A DNA stretch of 35,935 nt from an uncultured Verrucomicrobiales bacterium (GCA_937934595.1 CALGZA010000048.1:1-35935), one strand, 5' to 3'; positions 25,573-35,569 are shown, counted from the first letter of the stretch. Notes: generated from the sequence alone by a model not told the origin. Program-made: numbers and translations.

Positions 25573-27201
25573 TCATCTAATGGAACCCTTCCCCTTCTTC
25601 TTCTCCCACTTTTTAAAACCTTGCCCAGAACGCTCCTTCCCCATCTTTCCACCCTTCTTCCCTCGAGAAAATCCACCATCTCCCTCTCTATCAGCATCTA
25701 ACACAACAGCAACAGGCCGCTCAGAAAACAACACCGCCTTCTTAATAACATCACCAGCTCCATTCCCCTTAGACTTCATAGACTCAAAATTCTTAAATAT
25801 TGAAGCCGGATCCAATAACAAACCAGCCTCACCATTCTTCATACTTACCACACCACTAATATGAACCGAAGTTCCTTCCCCCTGCACCACCACACCAGAC
25901 AAAACATTCCCACTGCCAGAAACGCGCTCTAATCGAACACTAGCTCCACTACTTATAAATAATCCACACTGCCTATTTTTATCAGCCTTCACTCCCTCTA
26001 ACTTTACATCCACCCCCTCACCCATAGCCACCACTCCACTCCCCATATTCCTCATTACCTTACTGTCAGCTACCAAGCCACTAGCACCATCCCAAAAATC
26101 CACACCATGATCGTAATTCCCAGATACATCACAGCCTCTCAACTCAGCCACACTACCCTTACCCATCACACTCAAACCATCCCAAGAATTCTCAACCAGT
26201 TCACAACCCTCCATCATCAACTTACCAGAAACCACTGCCACACCATGACCAGAACCACGCCTAACCGTCACATTCTTCATCCTCAAGTCACCTCCAGATG
26301 TCACCAATGCAAAACGTTCAGCAGCTACATCCTCCAAACCCACTCCACTAATCGTCATGCCTGACAGCTCATAAGACTCACCTGATCCCAAAAACGTAAA
26401 TGCAGAACTCTTTAGCGTGTCACACTCTATAAAAGTAACTCCCTGCCCCTGACCCACCACCTTGATACTCTTATCAAAAACTACCGATATCTCATGAACG
26501 CCACTACCCAATATAGCAGTATCACCAGCCCGTAACAACACCACAGCCTCAGCCAAAGTAGCAACATCATCAGGTATCCTCAAAGAATAAGGCAAAGACT
26601 TCATCTTATCTCGCAAGCCCTCACACTCTTCATGCCCAGGATAAATAACTAATCCCTGATTAATCAAACCCTCCACCTCAGGAGAATACTTATCCAGCCC
26701 TATCTCACGTGCAGATTCCAATATCGCATTAACCTCCGCCAAAGCCACCCGCTCTCGTGCCTCACCATCACTTACATTACCCAGAAACTCCACAACACCC
26801 TCCTCAGAATAACCATCAGCCTCTAACAAACCCACCTGAGTCCTCGCCTTCTCCCAGTCCTTTGCTACCAGTGCCCTATTAAAAATAACCTCATTCTCAA
26901 CCAAACGCTCTAACCTCTTTGCCTCCCTAAGCTCCGCTAATAACCTCTGCTCCTCTAACCTCCTGCGCTCTAACTCCTGTTCAATAATAGACTTCTCCCC
27001 AGCCTCTATACCACCATCACCATCTAACTCCGCAATAGGCTCACTCCTCACCGGCAACAAATTATTATAATCCAAAACCAACCAAGCAACAAACGATACA
27101 ACTATCCCCACCAAAAGAAATAACCCAATGTTAGCAGACACCCCACCGCGTGGAAAAACCAACCAGGATACATCTCTAACTCTCTTGGATCGTAAAATCA
27201 T
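25573..27201 (-). CDS. membrane-anchored coiled-coil / right-handed beta-helix protein
   Basis: A 542-residue protein with one N-terminal membrane helix (about 23-43, 'NIGLFLLVGIVVSFVAWLVL'), a charged coiled-coil stretch (about 68-105, 'QELERRRLEEQRLLAELREA'), and a parallel beta-helix (about 220-455) of short repeats such as 'GHGVAVVSGKLMMEGCELVENSWDGLSVMG' with the pectate-lyase/NosD-like 'GDTAILGSGVHEI' entry. The last 40 residues are strongly basic and Gly/Lys-rich. The beta-helix domain probably faces the periplasm. No catalytic residues were identified; a binding or structural role is as likely as a lyase. It is the last gene of the tyrA-aroA-cmk-plsC string, 17 bases after plsC. Confidence 0.72.
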   Translation of the reverse strand: MILRSKRVRDVSWLVFPRGGVSANIGLFLLVGIVVSFVAWLVLDYNNLLPVRSEPIAELDGDGGIEAGEKSIIEQELERRRLEEQRLLAELREAKRLERLVENEVIFNRALVAKDWEKARTQVGLLEADGYSEEGVVEFLGNVSDGEARERVALAEVNAILESAREIGLDKYSPEVEGLINQGLVIYPGHEECEGLRDKMKSLPYSLRIPDDVATLAEAVVLLRAGDTAILGSGVHEISVVFDKSIKVVGQGQGVTFIECDTLKSSAFTFLGSGESYELSGMTISGVGLEDVAAERFALVTSGGDLRMKNVTVRRGSGHGVAVVSGKLMMEGCELVENSWDGLSVMGKGSVAELRGCDVSGNYDHGVDFWDGASGLVADSKVMRNMGSGVVAMGEGVDVKLEGVKADKNRQCGLFISSGASVRLERVSGSGNVLSGVVVQGEGTSVHISGVVSMKNGEAGLLLDPASIFKNFESMKSKGNGAGDVIKKAVLFSERPVAVVLDADREGDGGFSRGKKGGKMGKERSGQGFKKWEKKKGKGSIR

Positions 27202-27218
27202 AACCTCTTTAAAAAAAA

Positions 27219-27836
27219 TTAACGAGGATCCTCTAAATCACTGATCGCCTGCATCACCAAATCCGCTATCGCCTGGTAACCTTCCTTACCCTTATATCCA
27301 GACAACTTCTTCTTATTAAAATAAATAGGATCACCCACCACCACAGATATCTGAGCCATCCGCATCTTGCCAGATCCCCTCGGAAGCGCCTCTCGCGCAC
27401 CAAAAATACGCATCGGCTGCACCGTAGCCTGTGACTTAGCTATAATTAATCCCAAACCCGGCAAAGCCACCCCTAACTCACCCGTCATCGTCCGCTCACC
27501 CTCAGGGAACATCACCACCTTCTTACCAGTCTTTAGTGCCTTAATAATCTTCTTCAACCCAGTCATATCAGGATTATCCTGATCCACAGGAATAGCATCC
27601 CACTTCGTATAAAGCCACTTACTCAAGCCAGTAAACAATGTCTTCCGCGCCAAATAAGTCACATTCTCAGGATGAGAAATACCAATCAATGGCGGATCCA
27701 GAAAACTCTCATGATTCGCAGCCATCATAACCCCTCCATCCCTCACTAACTTATCTCCATTCACCAGATTCAAATTATAAAAAGCCCTACCCGCACTTCG
27801 GAAAAACTGATACCCTATCCAATAAATCGTCTTCAT
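27219..27836 (-). CDS. plsC: 1-acylglycerol-3-phosphate O-acyltransferase (PlsC family)
   Basis: A 205-residue lysophosphatidate acyltransferase-family protein that would make phosphatidic acid at the membrane. The catalytic HX4D motif is 'NHESFLD' (H42, D47), and the acceptor-binding motif is 'FPEGERT' at 110-116. Length fits bacterial PlsC-like enzymes. It starts 12 bases after cmk, an arrangement also known in other bacteria. The exact acyl acceptor is inferred from the family only. Confidence 0.88.
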   Translation of the reverse strand: MKTIYWIGYQFFRSAGRAFYNLNLVNGDKLVRDGGVMMAANHESFLDPPLIGISHPENVTYLARKTLFTGLSKWLYTKWDAIPVDQDNPDMTGLKKIIKALKTGKKVVMFPEGERTMTGELGVALPGLGLIIAKSQATVQPMRIFGAREALPRGSGKMRMAQISVVVGDPIYFNKKKLSGYKGKEGYQAIADLVMQAISDLEDPR

Positions 27837-27848
27837 ATCCTTATTCTT

Positions 27849-28529
27849 CTATTTATCGGCACCTAAAACCTCCGCCGGAGCACCACGCTCACGTAAAACC
27901 TCAAGAGCAGCAGAAACAACCTCATCTATACTCATCTCACTTGAATCTATAACCACCGCTCCATCAGCCACCACCAACGGCGAAACCTTACGCTTGCTAT
28001 CCTCCGCATCACGCTTCGCCACGGCATCAGCAAGACCCTCCGCAGAACGCCTCGCTAACCTAACCTCCTCAGAAGCATCAATATATATCTTAAACGGAGT
28101 ATCAGGAAACACCACACTACCTATATCCCTACCCTCCATAACCACACTACCTAACTCCAAATAATCTCGCTGCTTAGCCACCAATAACTCCCTAACCTCA
28201 GGAATCGCAGCCACCCTCGAAACACGCTGATTCACAGCATCCTGCCTCAACTCCTCACCAGGATAAAACCCATCCACCAAAATAGTAGAAACCCCATCCT
28301 CCACACCACAACTAAAATCTACCTCCCCCAGCATACCCACCACCCCTCTCACATCATCAGGATCCACAGATTCTCGTATTGTCGCCCACGCCACAGCCCT
28401 ATACATAGCACCAGTATTAACCATAATCAATCCCATCCGCCTTGCCAAGGTCTTAGCTACCGTACTCTTCCCAGAAGCAGCCGGACCATCTATCGCAATC
28501 GCTATATTTTCACCACCGATCATGCCCAA
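27849..28529 (-). CDS. cmk: cytidylate kinase
   Basis: A 226-residue (d)CMP kinase. It has 'IAIDGPAASGKSTVAKTLA' (P-loop 15-22), 'VNTGAMYRA' at 37-45, and 'VMEGRDIGSVVFPDTPFKIYIDAS' in the CMP-binding and lid-preceding region. An internal Met at residue 3 is an equally possible start. The aroA-cmk order is common in bacteria; here it continues into plsC rather than rpsA. Confidence 0.95.
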   Translation of the reverse strand: MGMIGGENIAIAIDGPAASGKSTVAKTLARRMGLIMVNTGAMYRAVAWATIRESVDPDDVRGVVGMLGEVDFSCGVEDGVSTILVDGFYPGEELRQDAVNQRVSRVAAIPEVRELLVAKQRDYLELGSVVMEGRDIGSVVFPDTPFKIYIDASEEVRLARRSAEGLADAVAKRDAEDSKRKVSPLVVADGAVVIDSSEMSIDEVVSAALEVLRERGAPAEVLGADK

Positions 28530-28560
28530 ACCCTAACCTAATACATACAAATGAAAAGCA

Positions 28561-29850
28561 CTAACCTCGGCAAATACTGGCAAACTTCGTGAAATAATCA
28601 GGAAACGTTTTAGACGTGCACCCAGGATCATTTATAATCACCCCAGTCTCTCCTAAAGCCACCAGCGAAAAACACATAGCCACCCTATGATCATCATACG
28701 TATCTATCGCACAAAACTGTATATCAGATAATGGAATCGGAGTAATCTCAATAAAATCATCACCCTCAATCACCTCAGCACCTAACTTCCGTAACTCAGT
28801 CGCCATCGCAAATAACCGATCCGTCTCCTTCACACGCCAATTATAAATATTCCTTATCCTCGTCGTACCCTCAGCAAAAAGCGCAGTCGTCGCTATCGTC
28901 ATAGCTGCATCAGGAATATGATTCATATCCTGGTCCACACCCACTAACCTCCCAGACCTTACAGAAATATAATCCTCACCCCACTCAACATCAGCACCCA
29001 TATCCTCCAAAACATTCGCAAACTGAACATCACCCTGCACACTAGACTTACCCACCCCAGTCACCTTCACCTCACCACCCTTAATCGCCGCAGCAGCCAT
29101 GAAATAAGAAGCAGATGACGCATCACCCTCAACCATAAAATCACCAGGCGAACGATAAACCTGTCCACCACGCACCCTAAACACCCTATAATCATCATGC
29201 TCTACCTCCACACCAAACTTAGACATAATATCTAAAGTAATCAAAATATAAGGCTTAGACACCAACTCCCCAACAATCGTAATCTCACTATCCTCATCAG
29301 CCATCGGAGCAGCCATCAGCAAAGCCGTCAAAAACTGACTAGAAATCCGCCCATCAATAGAAATCTTCCCACCACGCATACCAGATGCAACTATCCTCAA
29401 AGGTGGATATCCCTCCTCCTTCATACACTCCACCTCACAACCCGCCACCCTTAAAGCATCTAACAAAGCATCTATAGGACGCTCCTCCATCCGCGGCTCA
29501 CCCGTCAAAACATACTCACCACGCCCCAAACACAACGCCGCACACAACGGCCGCATAGCCGTACCAGCATTCCCCAAAAATAACTCAATCAACCCATCAT
29601 TCTCAAAAGCCCCACCATTTCCAGTCACCCTGCATACCGTCTTATCCTCAGATAACTCATAACATACCCCCACCTTTCCCAGCGCAGTCAACATATGACG
29701 TATATCATCACTATCTAACAAATTACGTATCTCCGTCACCCCATCAGCCATCGCAGCCAATAACAACGCACGGTTAGACAAACTCTTCGACCCCGGCAAA
29801 TGAATCTCACCATCTACCCTAGCAATCGGCTCTAATCTTATACTCTCCAT
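28561..29850 (-). CDS. aroA: 3-phosphoshikimate 1-carboxyvinyltransferase (EPSP synthase)
   Basis: A 429-residue enzyme of the shikimate pathway, joining PEP to shikimate 3-phosphate. Signatures include '[11 protein letters not shown]' at 18-28, 'GNAGTAMR' at 93-100, '[10 protein letters not shown]', '[22 protein letters not shown]' (the second family signature) and '[12 protein letters not shown]'. It lies 12 bases after tyrA and 31 bases before cmk, consistent with one transcript. Confidence 0.97.
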   Translation of the reverse strand: MESIRLEPIARVDGEIHLPGSKSLSNRALLLAAMADGVTEIRNLLDSDDIRHMLTALGKVGVCYELSEDKTVCRVTGNGGAFENDGLIELFLGNAGTAMRPLCAALCLGRGEYVLTGEPRMEERPIDALLDALRVAGCEVECMKEEGYPPLRIVASGMRGGKISIDGRISSQFLTALLMAAPMADEDSEITIVGELVSKPYILITLDIMSKFGVEVEHDDYRVFRVRGGQVYRSPGDFMVEGDASSASYFMAAAAIKGGEVKVTGVGKSSVQGDVQFANVLEDMGADVEWGEDYISVRSGRLVGVDQDMNHIPDAAMTIATTALFAEGTTRIRNIYNWRVKETDRLFAMATELRKLGAEVIEGDDFIEITPIPLSDIQFCAIDTYDDHRVAMCFSLVALGETGVIINDPGCTSKTFPDYFTKFASICRG

Positions 29851-29862
29851 AATAAATAAAAA

Positions 29863-30708
29863 CTAAATCAAATCTCTCCGCCTCTTCGCCTCCCTCAGAT
29901 AATCTAACATCCCCCCCTCATCATTCCCCCTCAAAACATCCTGTAATACCCTCAACTCCCCAATACTCTCAGACAAAGACCGCTGCAATGCATCCCTATT
30001 CTCTAACAAAATCTCAGCCCATAACTCCGGATCCCCAGCCGCCACCCGCGTTGTATCCTTCAGACCACCACCAGCAAGCTCACCTATATCCTCAAATGAC
30101 AAACCCACTCGAGCTACCATACTCGCCACCAAATGCGGAAAATGACTCACCCTCGCCACAGCATAGTCATGATCCTCCGGACTCAACCTCCTTATCCTAC
30201 AACCAAGTGAACACCAAAAAGACGCTAACACATCCATCTCACCACACACACCATCCATATCATCACTCGTTAAAATACAAGCCGCACCATCTAACAAACC
30301 AGCATACGCAGCCCCAAAACCCTTCTTCTCAGATCCCGCCATCGGATGACTACCCACATAAGTCACACCCGTCCCCTCCACCAGCGGCTCTATCTCCTCA
30401 TGAGTCAGCCTCTTCACACTCCCCACATCAGTTAACAGAAACCTCTCACCCACACGCAGATCTAACACATCCCTTACCAATCCAGACATAACCCCCACAG
30501 GAGTCGCTAAAATAACCAAATCCGCACCCCTCACAACCTCACCTAATTCACAAGAAACAAAATCAACACCACGCCCCAAAGCCTCATCCACTAATCCCTC
30601 ATCCCTTGCCCACAGCGCCACATCCACACCACGTAACTTCTCCATCACAGAAATTGCCACAGAACCACCTAACAGCCCCGCCCCCAATATTGCCACTCGC
30701 TTAAACAT
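29863..30708 (-). CDS. tyrA: prephenate dehydrogenase
   Basis: A 281-residue NAD(P)-dependent dehydrogenase for tyrosine synthesis. The nucleotide-binding 'GAGLLGGS' is at 9-16, 'DVGSVKR' at 94-100, and the substrate-binding 'GSHPMAGSEKKG' at 119-130. 'ARVSHFPHLVAS' carries the conserved His. No ACT domain or chorismate mutase fusion is present. An arogenate preference cannot be excluded. It is the first gene of the tyrA-aroA-cmk-plsC string. Confidence 0.93.
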   Translation of the reverse strand: MFKRVAILGAGLLGGSVAISVMEKLRGVDVALWARDEGLVDEALGRGVDFVSCELGEVVRGADLVILATPVGVMSGLVRDVLDLRVGERFLLTDVGSVKRLTHEEIEPLVEGTGVTYVGSHPMAGSEKKGFGAAYAGLLDGAACILTSDDMDGVCGEMDVLASFWCSLGCRIRRLSPEDHDYAVARVSHFPHLVASMVARVGLSFEDIGELAGGGLKDTTRVAAGDPELWAEILLENRDALQRSLSESIGELRVLQDVLRGNDEGGMLDYLREAKRRRDLI

Positions 30709-30724
30709 TACACCCAGAAACTAA

Positions 30725-30757
30725 TACACCGAGCCCTGACTAGCAAGACTCGGTGTA
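30725..30757 (-). terminator. candidate terminator between lipoprotein gene and tyrA
   Basis: A perfect 9-bp inverted repeat (TACACCGAG / CTCGGTGTA) with a 15-base loop lies 35 bases after the lipoprotein stop and 17 bases before the tyrA start. On the minus strand it is followed by TTAGTTTC, a weak T-tract. It could terminate the lipoprotein transcript. Confidence 0.5.
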
Positions 30758-30791
30758 ACTAAAAAAATACTAAACCCTGATAAAACTACCC

Positions 30792-31322
30792 CTAAGGCAC
30801 CTTAAACACATGAGCCGGATTAGAATCATGAGGATCTCTTACCTTAGTCCCACTTGGTATACCCCTTACATCTACCTGATTATGAGTATAAGGATTAAAC
30901 ACAAATCCAGGCTTATTAGGAACACCAGAAGCATATTTCACACTCTTAGGTAACACCACCTTCTTCGGCTTCGGCTTAGAAACCACCTTAGTTACAGGCT
31001 TCTTACTCACATACTTCTTCTCAGGCTTTACAGGCTTCTTACTTACATACTTCTTCTTATAAGCAGCAGCCTCCTTCTTCTCAGCATTGAGCCTATTCCT
31101 CTCTTCAAGCTCTAACCTATCCTTACTACGCTGAAGCGCAGTCTTCTTATAATTCTCAGCATCAGCCCTCTTCTTCGCAGCAGCCTTCAGCTCCTCAGGT
31201 GTCTTGACCCCATTCGGAAGACCAGACTTGATAGGTAAAATAGTATCCACAGGGTAGCAAGATACCAAGCCACTCAAGCACACCAAAGATAATAGAGTAT
31301 GATTCAATTTCGGAAGTTTCAT
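30792..31322 (-). CDS. lysine-rich putative lipoprotein with KYVSKKPV repeats
   Basis: A 176-residue putative lipoprotein that I do not recognise. The start at 31322 gives 'MKLPKLNHTLLSLVCLSGLVSC', a type II signal with lipobox L-V-S-C and lipidated C22; the open frame continues to 31430 without protein-like features. The middle is Lys/Ala-rich and probably helical, then contains two copies of 'KKYVSKKPV'. The tail, 'VFNPYTHNQVDVRGIPSGTKVRDPHDSNPAHVFKVP', looks folded and conserved. It is probably attached to the outer or inner membrane; the basic middle could contact peptidoglycan or other anionic polymers, which is only a guess. Confidence 0.7.
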   Translation of the reverse strand: MKLPKLNHTLLSLVCLSGLVSCYPVDTILPIKSGLPNGVKTPEELKAAAKKRADAENYKKTALQRSKDRLELEERNRLNAEKKEAAAYKKKYVSKKPVKPEKKYVSKKPVTKVVSKPKPKKVVLPKSVKYASGVPNKPGFVFNPYTHNQVDVRGIPSGTKVRDPHDSNPAHVFKVP

Positions 31323-31535
31323 TGTAGTCGTTGTTGTTGAAGTAATGACAATACAAACCTTGTATCTACATCGCCACTTGTCAAGCTCGTCTATCGTTTT
31401 ACTAAGAATAAATAATCCCCATCGCAACACCTCCAGACTTCTTCTTTACATTTTACTTCAGAACATTAGACAAAACAAAACCACTCAATGGTCACACACA
31501 TCATACAAAAAACCAACACCAAATCACCCACAACC

Positions 31536-32558
31536 ATGAACACAAGTGACTTACATCAAGAAATAAATAACACCATCCTAGCCACACCTAACCAAGCCAT
31601 CAACAAAACTCTCTTCCTCAAGCTCTTCCACCACCAATACCAACATAACACTCCTTACCAAAAATTCTGCAACGCAAGCACCACACAACCAATCACAACC
31701 ATCAACAACATAAACCAAATACCAGCCGTCCCCACAGACGCATTCAAAAGCAAATACAACCCCACACCACTAACCACATCACAAATCAACACCACATTCC
31801 TCACCTCCGGAACCACCACCGAAACCAAAGGCAAACACCACTTCCAAACAACCACCACCTACGAAAACTCAATCATCGCAGGATGGAAACACGCTCAGCT
31901 CCCACCCCTCCAACAAACCCTCATACTCACCCCACCTCCCACAGAAGCACCCCACTCATCACTCAGCCACATGATGGGAACCATCCAGCGTAAACTCTCA
32001 CCAAACGCCACATTCATCCTCAATGACAACAATCTCAACCACCAAACCATCATCAACGCAGCCAACAACAACTCCCCACTCACTCTCATAGGAACCGCCC
32101 TCGCATTCCTACAGCTATTCGAAACCCTCGCCACACTCCCACCCATCGCACTCCCACCCGGTAGCTGGGCACTAGAAACCGGCGGATACAAAGGAACCAA
32201 CAAATCACTCACCAAAAATCAACTCTACCAACTATTCCAAAAACACCTCAACATCAATCCTAACAACATCTGGAACGAATACTCCATGACCGAACTCAGC
32301 AGCCAGTTCTACACCAGCGGCATCGGTAATCCTCACCTAGCACCACCATGGACTCACATCAATGTCATCAACCCAGAAACCAACCTCCCCGTCAAACCAA
32401 ACGAAATCGGCTACCTCATCATCTACGACCTCGCAAACATAGACTCCGTCATCGGCATCAGAACCCAAGACCTAGCCATCTTTCATAACAACCAATCCTT
32501 CACACTAATAGGCAGAGACCCATCCGCACTCCCTCGCGGCTGCTCCAGATCACTCTAA
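31536..32558 (+). CDS. LuxE-like acyl-protein synthetase / adenylate-forming enzyme
   Basis: A 340-residue member of the LuxE/acyl-protein synthetase family, related to PaaK-type adenylating enzymes. 'FLTSGTTTETKGKH' (88-101) is the nucleotide-binding loop, 'NEYSMTELSSQFY' is the ANL-like A5 motif, and the end carries 'GRDPSALPRGCSRS', typical of LuxE. The frame is open from 31488; the ATG at 31536 is chosen because residues before it are low-complexity. LuxE normally activates fatty acids for the LuxC reductase, but no luxC or acyl carrier gene is near. Extreme N/T/Q/P/H content reflects the C- and A-rich strand. The pathway is unknown. Confidence 0.78.
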   Translation: MNTSDLHQEINNTILATPNQAINKTLFLKLFHHQYQHNTPYQKFCNASTTQPITTINNINQIPAVPTDAFKSKYNPTPLTTSQINTTFLTSGTTTETKGKHHFQTTTTYENSIIAGWKHAQLPPLQQTLILTPPPTEAPHSSLSHMMGTIQRKLSPNATFILNDNNLNHQTIINAANNNSPLTLIGTALAFLQLFETLATLPPIALPPGSWALETGGYKGTNKSLTKNQLYQLFQKHLNINPNNIWNEYSMTELSSQFYTSGIGNPHLAPPWTHINVINPETNLPVKPNEIGYLIIYDLANIDSVIGIRTQDLAIFHNNQSFTLIGRDPSALPRGCSRSL

Positions 32559-32589
32559 ACCACCTTATTGAGAATAGAATACAATAAAC

Positions 32590-32604
32590 TTAGAATAATT
32601 CTAA
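32590..32604. promoter_or_regulatory. 7-1-7 Fur/PerR-like operator
   Basis: TTAGAATAATTCTAA is a perfect 7-1-7 palindrome 45 bases before the Fur-family start. It resembles the PerR box consensus (TTATAATNATTATAA) and half-sites of Fur boxes. A partial GAGAATAGAAT lies just upstream. It probably allows autoregulation of the Fur-family gene and control of the suf genes downstream. Confidence 0.65.
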
Positions 32605-32649
32605 ATTAATACTTGATTCGTCACCCCGCATGACTACATTGCCGCCCAC

Positions 32650-33051
32650 ATGAAGGCACAAGACCACCATCTCCAAGTACCAGGAATGCGCATGACAAAA
32701 CAGCGCAAGGAAGTCTACCGCACACTCATGGAAAACCAAGACCACCCATCCGCCAGCGAGATCCATAACCTCATGAAGGACACAGAATCACCCATGTCGC
32801 TCGCAACCGTCTACAACTGCCTCGAAGCACTCGTAGAACACGGCGCAGTAAAACAAGTCAACATCGACCGCGAACCCACCAGATACTGCCAAAACTCCAC
32901 CCCTCACGCTCACTTTCACGACCAGTCCACTGGCACCATTCACGACATCACTTTCAAACCAGGAGCATCACTCACTGACCTAATCGAACTACCAAAAGGA
33001 ACAGAAGTCACTAACCTAGAAATCAGCATCAAAGGAACCATCCCATCATAA
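32650..33051 (+). CDS. Fur/PerR-family metalloregulator
   Basis: A 133-residue Fur-family regulator. The winged helix carries '[29 protein letters not shown]' and the recognition helix '[21 protein letters not shown]' (50-70), with 'EPTRYC' before the metal-binding 'HAHFHD' at 86-91. No CxxC pair is present (the only cysteines are C57 and C80), so the structural zinc site of typical Fur/PerR is absent. A downstream ATG (Met13) is an alternative start. Position directly before sufC, with a Fur/PerR-like palindrome upstream, suggests control of Fe-S cluster assembly in response to iron or peroxide. Confidence 0.85.
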   Translation: MKAQDHHLQVPGMRMTKQRKEVYRTLMENQDHPSASEIHNLMKDTESPMSLATVYNCLEALVEHGAVKQVNIDREPTRYCQNSTPHAHFHDQSTGTIHDITFKPGASLTDLIELPKGTEVTNLEISIKGTIPS

Positions 33052-33083
33052 ACAAAAATCTAAATCACACAATATACACAACC

Positions 33084-33830
33084 ATGTCCATCATCATAAA
33101 AGACCTCCACGCAAAAATCGGCGACACTGAAATCCTCAAAGGCGTAAACCTAGAAATCCCAAAAGGTGAAGTCCACGCCATCATGGGAATAAACGGATCA
33201 GGTAAATCCACCCTATCCAAAGTCATCGCAGGTCACGACGACTACCAAGTCACCAGCGGAACCATCGAAATGGACGGCCAAGACATCCTCGACATGGACG
33301 TAGACGAACGCTCACGAGAAGGCGTCTTCCTCGCATTCCAATACCCAATGGAAATCCCAGGAGTATCCAATGCCAACTTCATCCGCGCAGCTCTAAACGC
33401 TCGCCTACCAGAAGGAGAAGAACTAGACGCAGTCGCATACTACAAAGAACTCTACGCAAAAATGGACGGCCTAGAAATGGACCGTAAATTCACAGCACGC
33501 GCAGTCAACGAAGGATTCTCAGGTGGAGAAAAAAAACGCAACGAAATCCTACAAATGGCCATGCTAGAACCTAAATACTGCATCCTCGATGAAACAGACT
33601 CAGGACTCGACATCGATGCCCTAAAAATCGTCTCACGTGGAGTCAACTCCCTACGCACAGAAGACCGCGGATTCCTCATCATCACACACTACCAGCGCCT
33701 TCTAAACTACATCAAACCAGACGTAGTTCACGTCATGTACGACGGCCAAATCATCAAATCAGGTGGACCAGAACTAGCTCTCGAACTCGAAGAACAAGGA
33801 TACGAGCAGTTCAAGCCAGCCTCCGTCTAA
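33084..33830 (+). CDS. sufC: Fe-S cluster assembly ATPase SufC
   Basis: A 248-residue ABC-type ATPase of the SUF scaffold complex. Walker A is 'GINGSGKST' at 35-43, the signature '[10 protein letters not shown]' starts at 145, and Walker B is '[12 protein letters not shown]' with catalytic E170. The D-S-G-L-D-I-D pattern and '[15 protein letters not shown]' are SufC-specific. It lies 32 bases after the Fur-family gene and 54 bases before sufB. Confidence 0.97.
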   Translation: MSIIIKDLHAKIGDTEILKGVNLEIPKGEVHAIMGINGSGKSTLSKVIAGHDDYQVTSGTIEMDGQDILDMDVDERSREGVFLAFQYPMEIPGVSNANFIRAALNARLPEGEELDAVAYYKELYAKMDGLEMDRKFTARAVNEGFSGGEKKRNEILQMAMLEPKYCILDETDSGLDIDALKIVSRGVNSLRTEDRGFLIITHYQRLLNYIKPDVVHVMYDGQIIKSGGPELALELEEQGYEQFKPASV

Positions 33831-33884
33831 CACCCACCGGCAGCATCAAACACCCTCCCCACAAATCACAATCTCATACAAACC

Positions 33885-35342
33885 ATGGAAATCGAAGACA
33901 TCTCAGCCACCACACCTGAACCACAAGAAATCGACCAAGAAACCCAAAACGCCATCGACATCGATCGCGCCACAGGCGACTTCCGAGTCCCAGAAAACCA
34001 CGAGTTCGATGCAGGCGTCGGCCTCACCCCAGAGACACTCGACTACATCTCCAGCGTCAAAAAAGAAAAAGACTGGATCCGTGAATTCCGCCACAAAGCA
34101 CTAAAAACCTTCGAATCCAAGCCAATGCCCACCAACTGGGCCACACAAGACCTTAACAACATCAAATTCGAAGAAATCCGCTACTACCTAGCAAACGGCC
34201 AAAAACCAACTCGCAGCTGGGATGATGTCCCCCCAGAAGTCATGGAAACATTCGAGCGCCTCGGTATTCCCCAACAAGAACGCGCATTCCTCGCAGGAGT
34301 CGAAGCTCAGTTCGACTCAGAAGCCGCCTACTCAAACGTCAAAGAAGAACTCACCAAACAAGGAGTCATCTTCGTAAACTCTACAGAAGGACTACGCGAA
34401 CACGAAGAAATATTCCGCCCATACTTCGGTAAAGTAATCCCCACAGGAGACAACAAATTCTCCGCACTAAACTCAGCAGTATTCTCCGGAGGATCATTCA
34501 TCTACATCCCTAAAGGCCTTAAACTAAAACAACCACTCCAAGCATACTTCCGTATCAACTCAGAAAACTTCGGCCAATTCGAGCGCACACTCATCATCGC
34601 TGACGAAGGCTCAGAAGTCATGTACATGGAAGGATGCACAGCACCCAAATTCGAAACCACCACACTCCACTCCGCAGTCGTCGAACTCGTCGCACTCAAA
34701 GGTGCCAAGATCCAATACGTCACCGTCCAGAACTGGTCAGCTAACGTCTTTAACCTCGTCACCAAACGCGGCGTCGCACACGAAAACGCAGAAATCCGCT
34801 GGATCGACTGTAACATCGGATCCAGACTCACCATGAAATACCCAGGTGTCGTCATGAAAGGAGAAGGCGCACGCGGAGAAGTCGTCTCCATCGCACTCGC
34901 TAACGACGGCCAACACCAAGACACAGGCGCTAAAATGATCCACGCCGCAGACAACACCACATCAAACGTCGTCTCAAAATCCATCTCAGTCGGAAAAGGC
35001 ATCTCTACATACCGCGGACAAGTTCACATCCCTAAACACCTCAAAGGATGCAAAAACAACACCGAATGTGACGCACTACTCATCAACGCAAACTCACAAA
35101 CAGACACCTACCCAGCCATCACAGTCAGAGGGAACAAACACGTCACACAGCACGAGGCTAGCGTATCACAAGTCTCACAAGAAATGCTCTTCTACATGCA
35201 ACAACGCGGACTCAGCGAAGCTCAAGCCATGTCACTCGCCGTCAACGGATTCGTTAACGACCTCGTCTCAGAATTCCCCATGGAATACTCAGCAGAACTC
35301 AAACGCCTCATCGACCTAGAAATGGAAGGATCCGTCGGATAA
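33885..35342 (+). CDS. sufB: Fe-S cluster assembly scaffold SufB
   Basis: A 485-residue SufB. The core beta-helix has '[23 protein letters not shown]' and '[28 protein letters not shown]'. Conserved C395 in 'TECDALLI' and H423-E424 in 'QHEASVS' match the cluster-assembly residues known in E. coli SufB. The order regulator-sufC-sufB-sufD is typical of several phyla. A 227-base gap separates it from sufD. Confidence 0.97.
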   Translation: MEIEDISATTPEPQEIDQETQNAIDIDRATGDFRVPENHEFDAGVGLTPETLDYISSVKKEKDWIREFRHKALKTFESKPMPTNWATQDLNNIKFEEIRYYLANGQKPTRSWDDVPPEVMETFERLGIPQQERAFLAGVEAQFDSEAAYSNVKEELTKQGVIFVNSTEGLREHEEIFRPYFGKVIPTGDNKFSALNSAVFSGGSFIYIPKGLKLKQPLQAYFRINSENFGQFERTLIIADEGSEVMYMEGCTAPKFETTTLHSAVVELVALKGAKIQYVTVQNWSANVFNLVTKRGVAHENAEIRWIDCNIGSRLTMKYPGVVMKGEGARGEVVSIALANDGQHQDTGAKMIHAADNTTSNVVSKSISVGKGISTYRGQVHIPKHLKGCKNNTECDALLINANSQTDTYPAITVRGNKHVTQHEASVSQVSQEMLFYMQQRGLSEAQAMSLAVNGFVNDLVSEFPMEYSAELKRLIDLEMEGSVG

Positions 35343-35569
35343 TACCTACCAAACTCTCTGCCAAATCAACACAAACAAAGAAAATGGTAAATCACCAGAC
35401 AAGCCTATAACCAAAACTCATACCATCTTCTTCAAAAGCAAGCTCAGCCATACACACCTGAAAACCAAATCACAGAAATCGAAAAACTCGCCACATCATG
35501 CTCTAAACAACTCAGAGCCATGATCTAACACCTCGACAACTCAGATTACCAATAACCCCATTTCTCACC
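35343..35569 (+). other. gap between sufB and sufD with no clear gene
   Basis: This is an A/C-rich 227-base gap, long for an operon. One frame ending in TAA at 35526-35528 runs about 45 codons and would encode a peptide containing 'EIEKLATSCSKQLRAMI', but it has no standard start after the preceding stop. It may be a remnant or chance. No terminator was found. Confidence 0.3.

Noticed and set aside
25506-25697. 63-codon minus-strand frame after the beta-helix gene
   Set aside because: It mostly overlaps the end of the beta-helix gene in another frame and has no start context or recognisable sequence.
29988-30491. Long open frames antisense to minus-strand genes, such as this 167-codon plus-strand frame, plus 15213-15692 and 9644-9949
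   Set aside because: They encode His/Pro/Ser/Thr-rich low-complexity peptides opposite clear genes; C- and A-rich skew removes stop codons on this strand.
31009-31062. Repeated sequence in the lipoprotein gene considered as a CRISPR or tandem DNA repeat
   Set aside because: It is only two copies of a short coding repeat (KKYVSKKPV), explained by the protein.
31379-31384. TTGACA-like -35 box (minus strand) before the lipoprotein gene
   Set aside because: No acceptable -10 hexamer at 16-18 bases; the nearest TTGTAT is 22 bases away.
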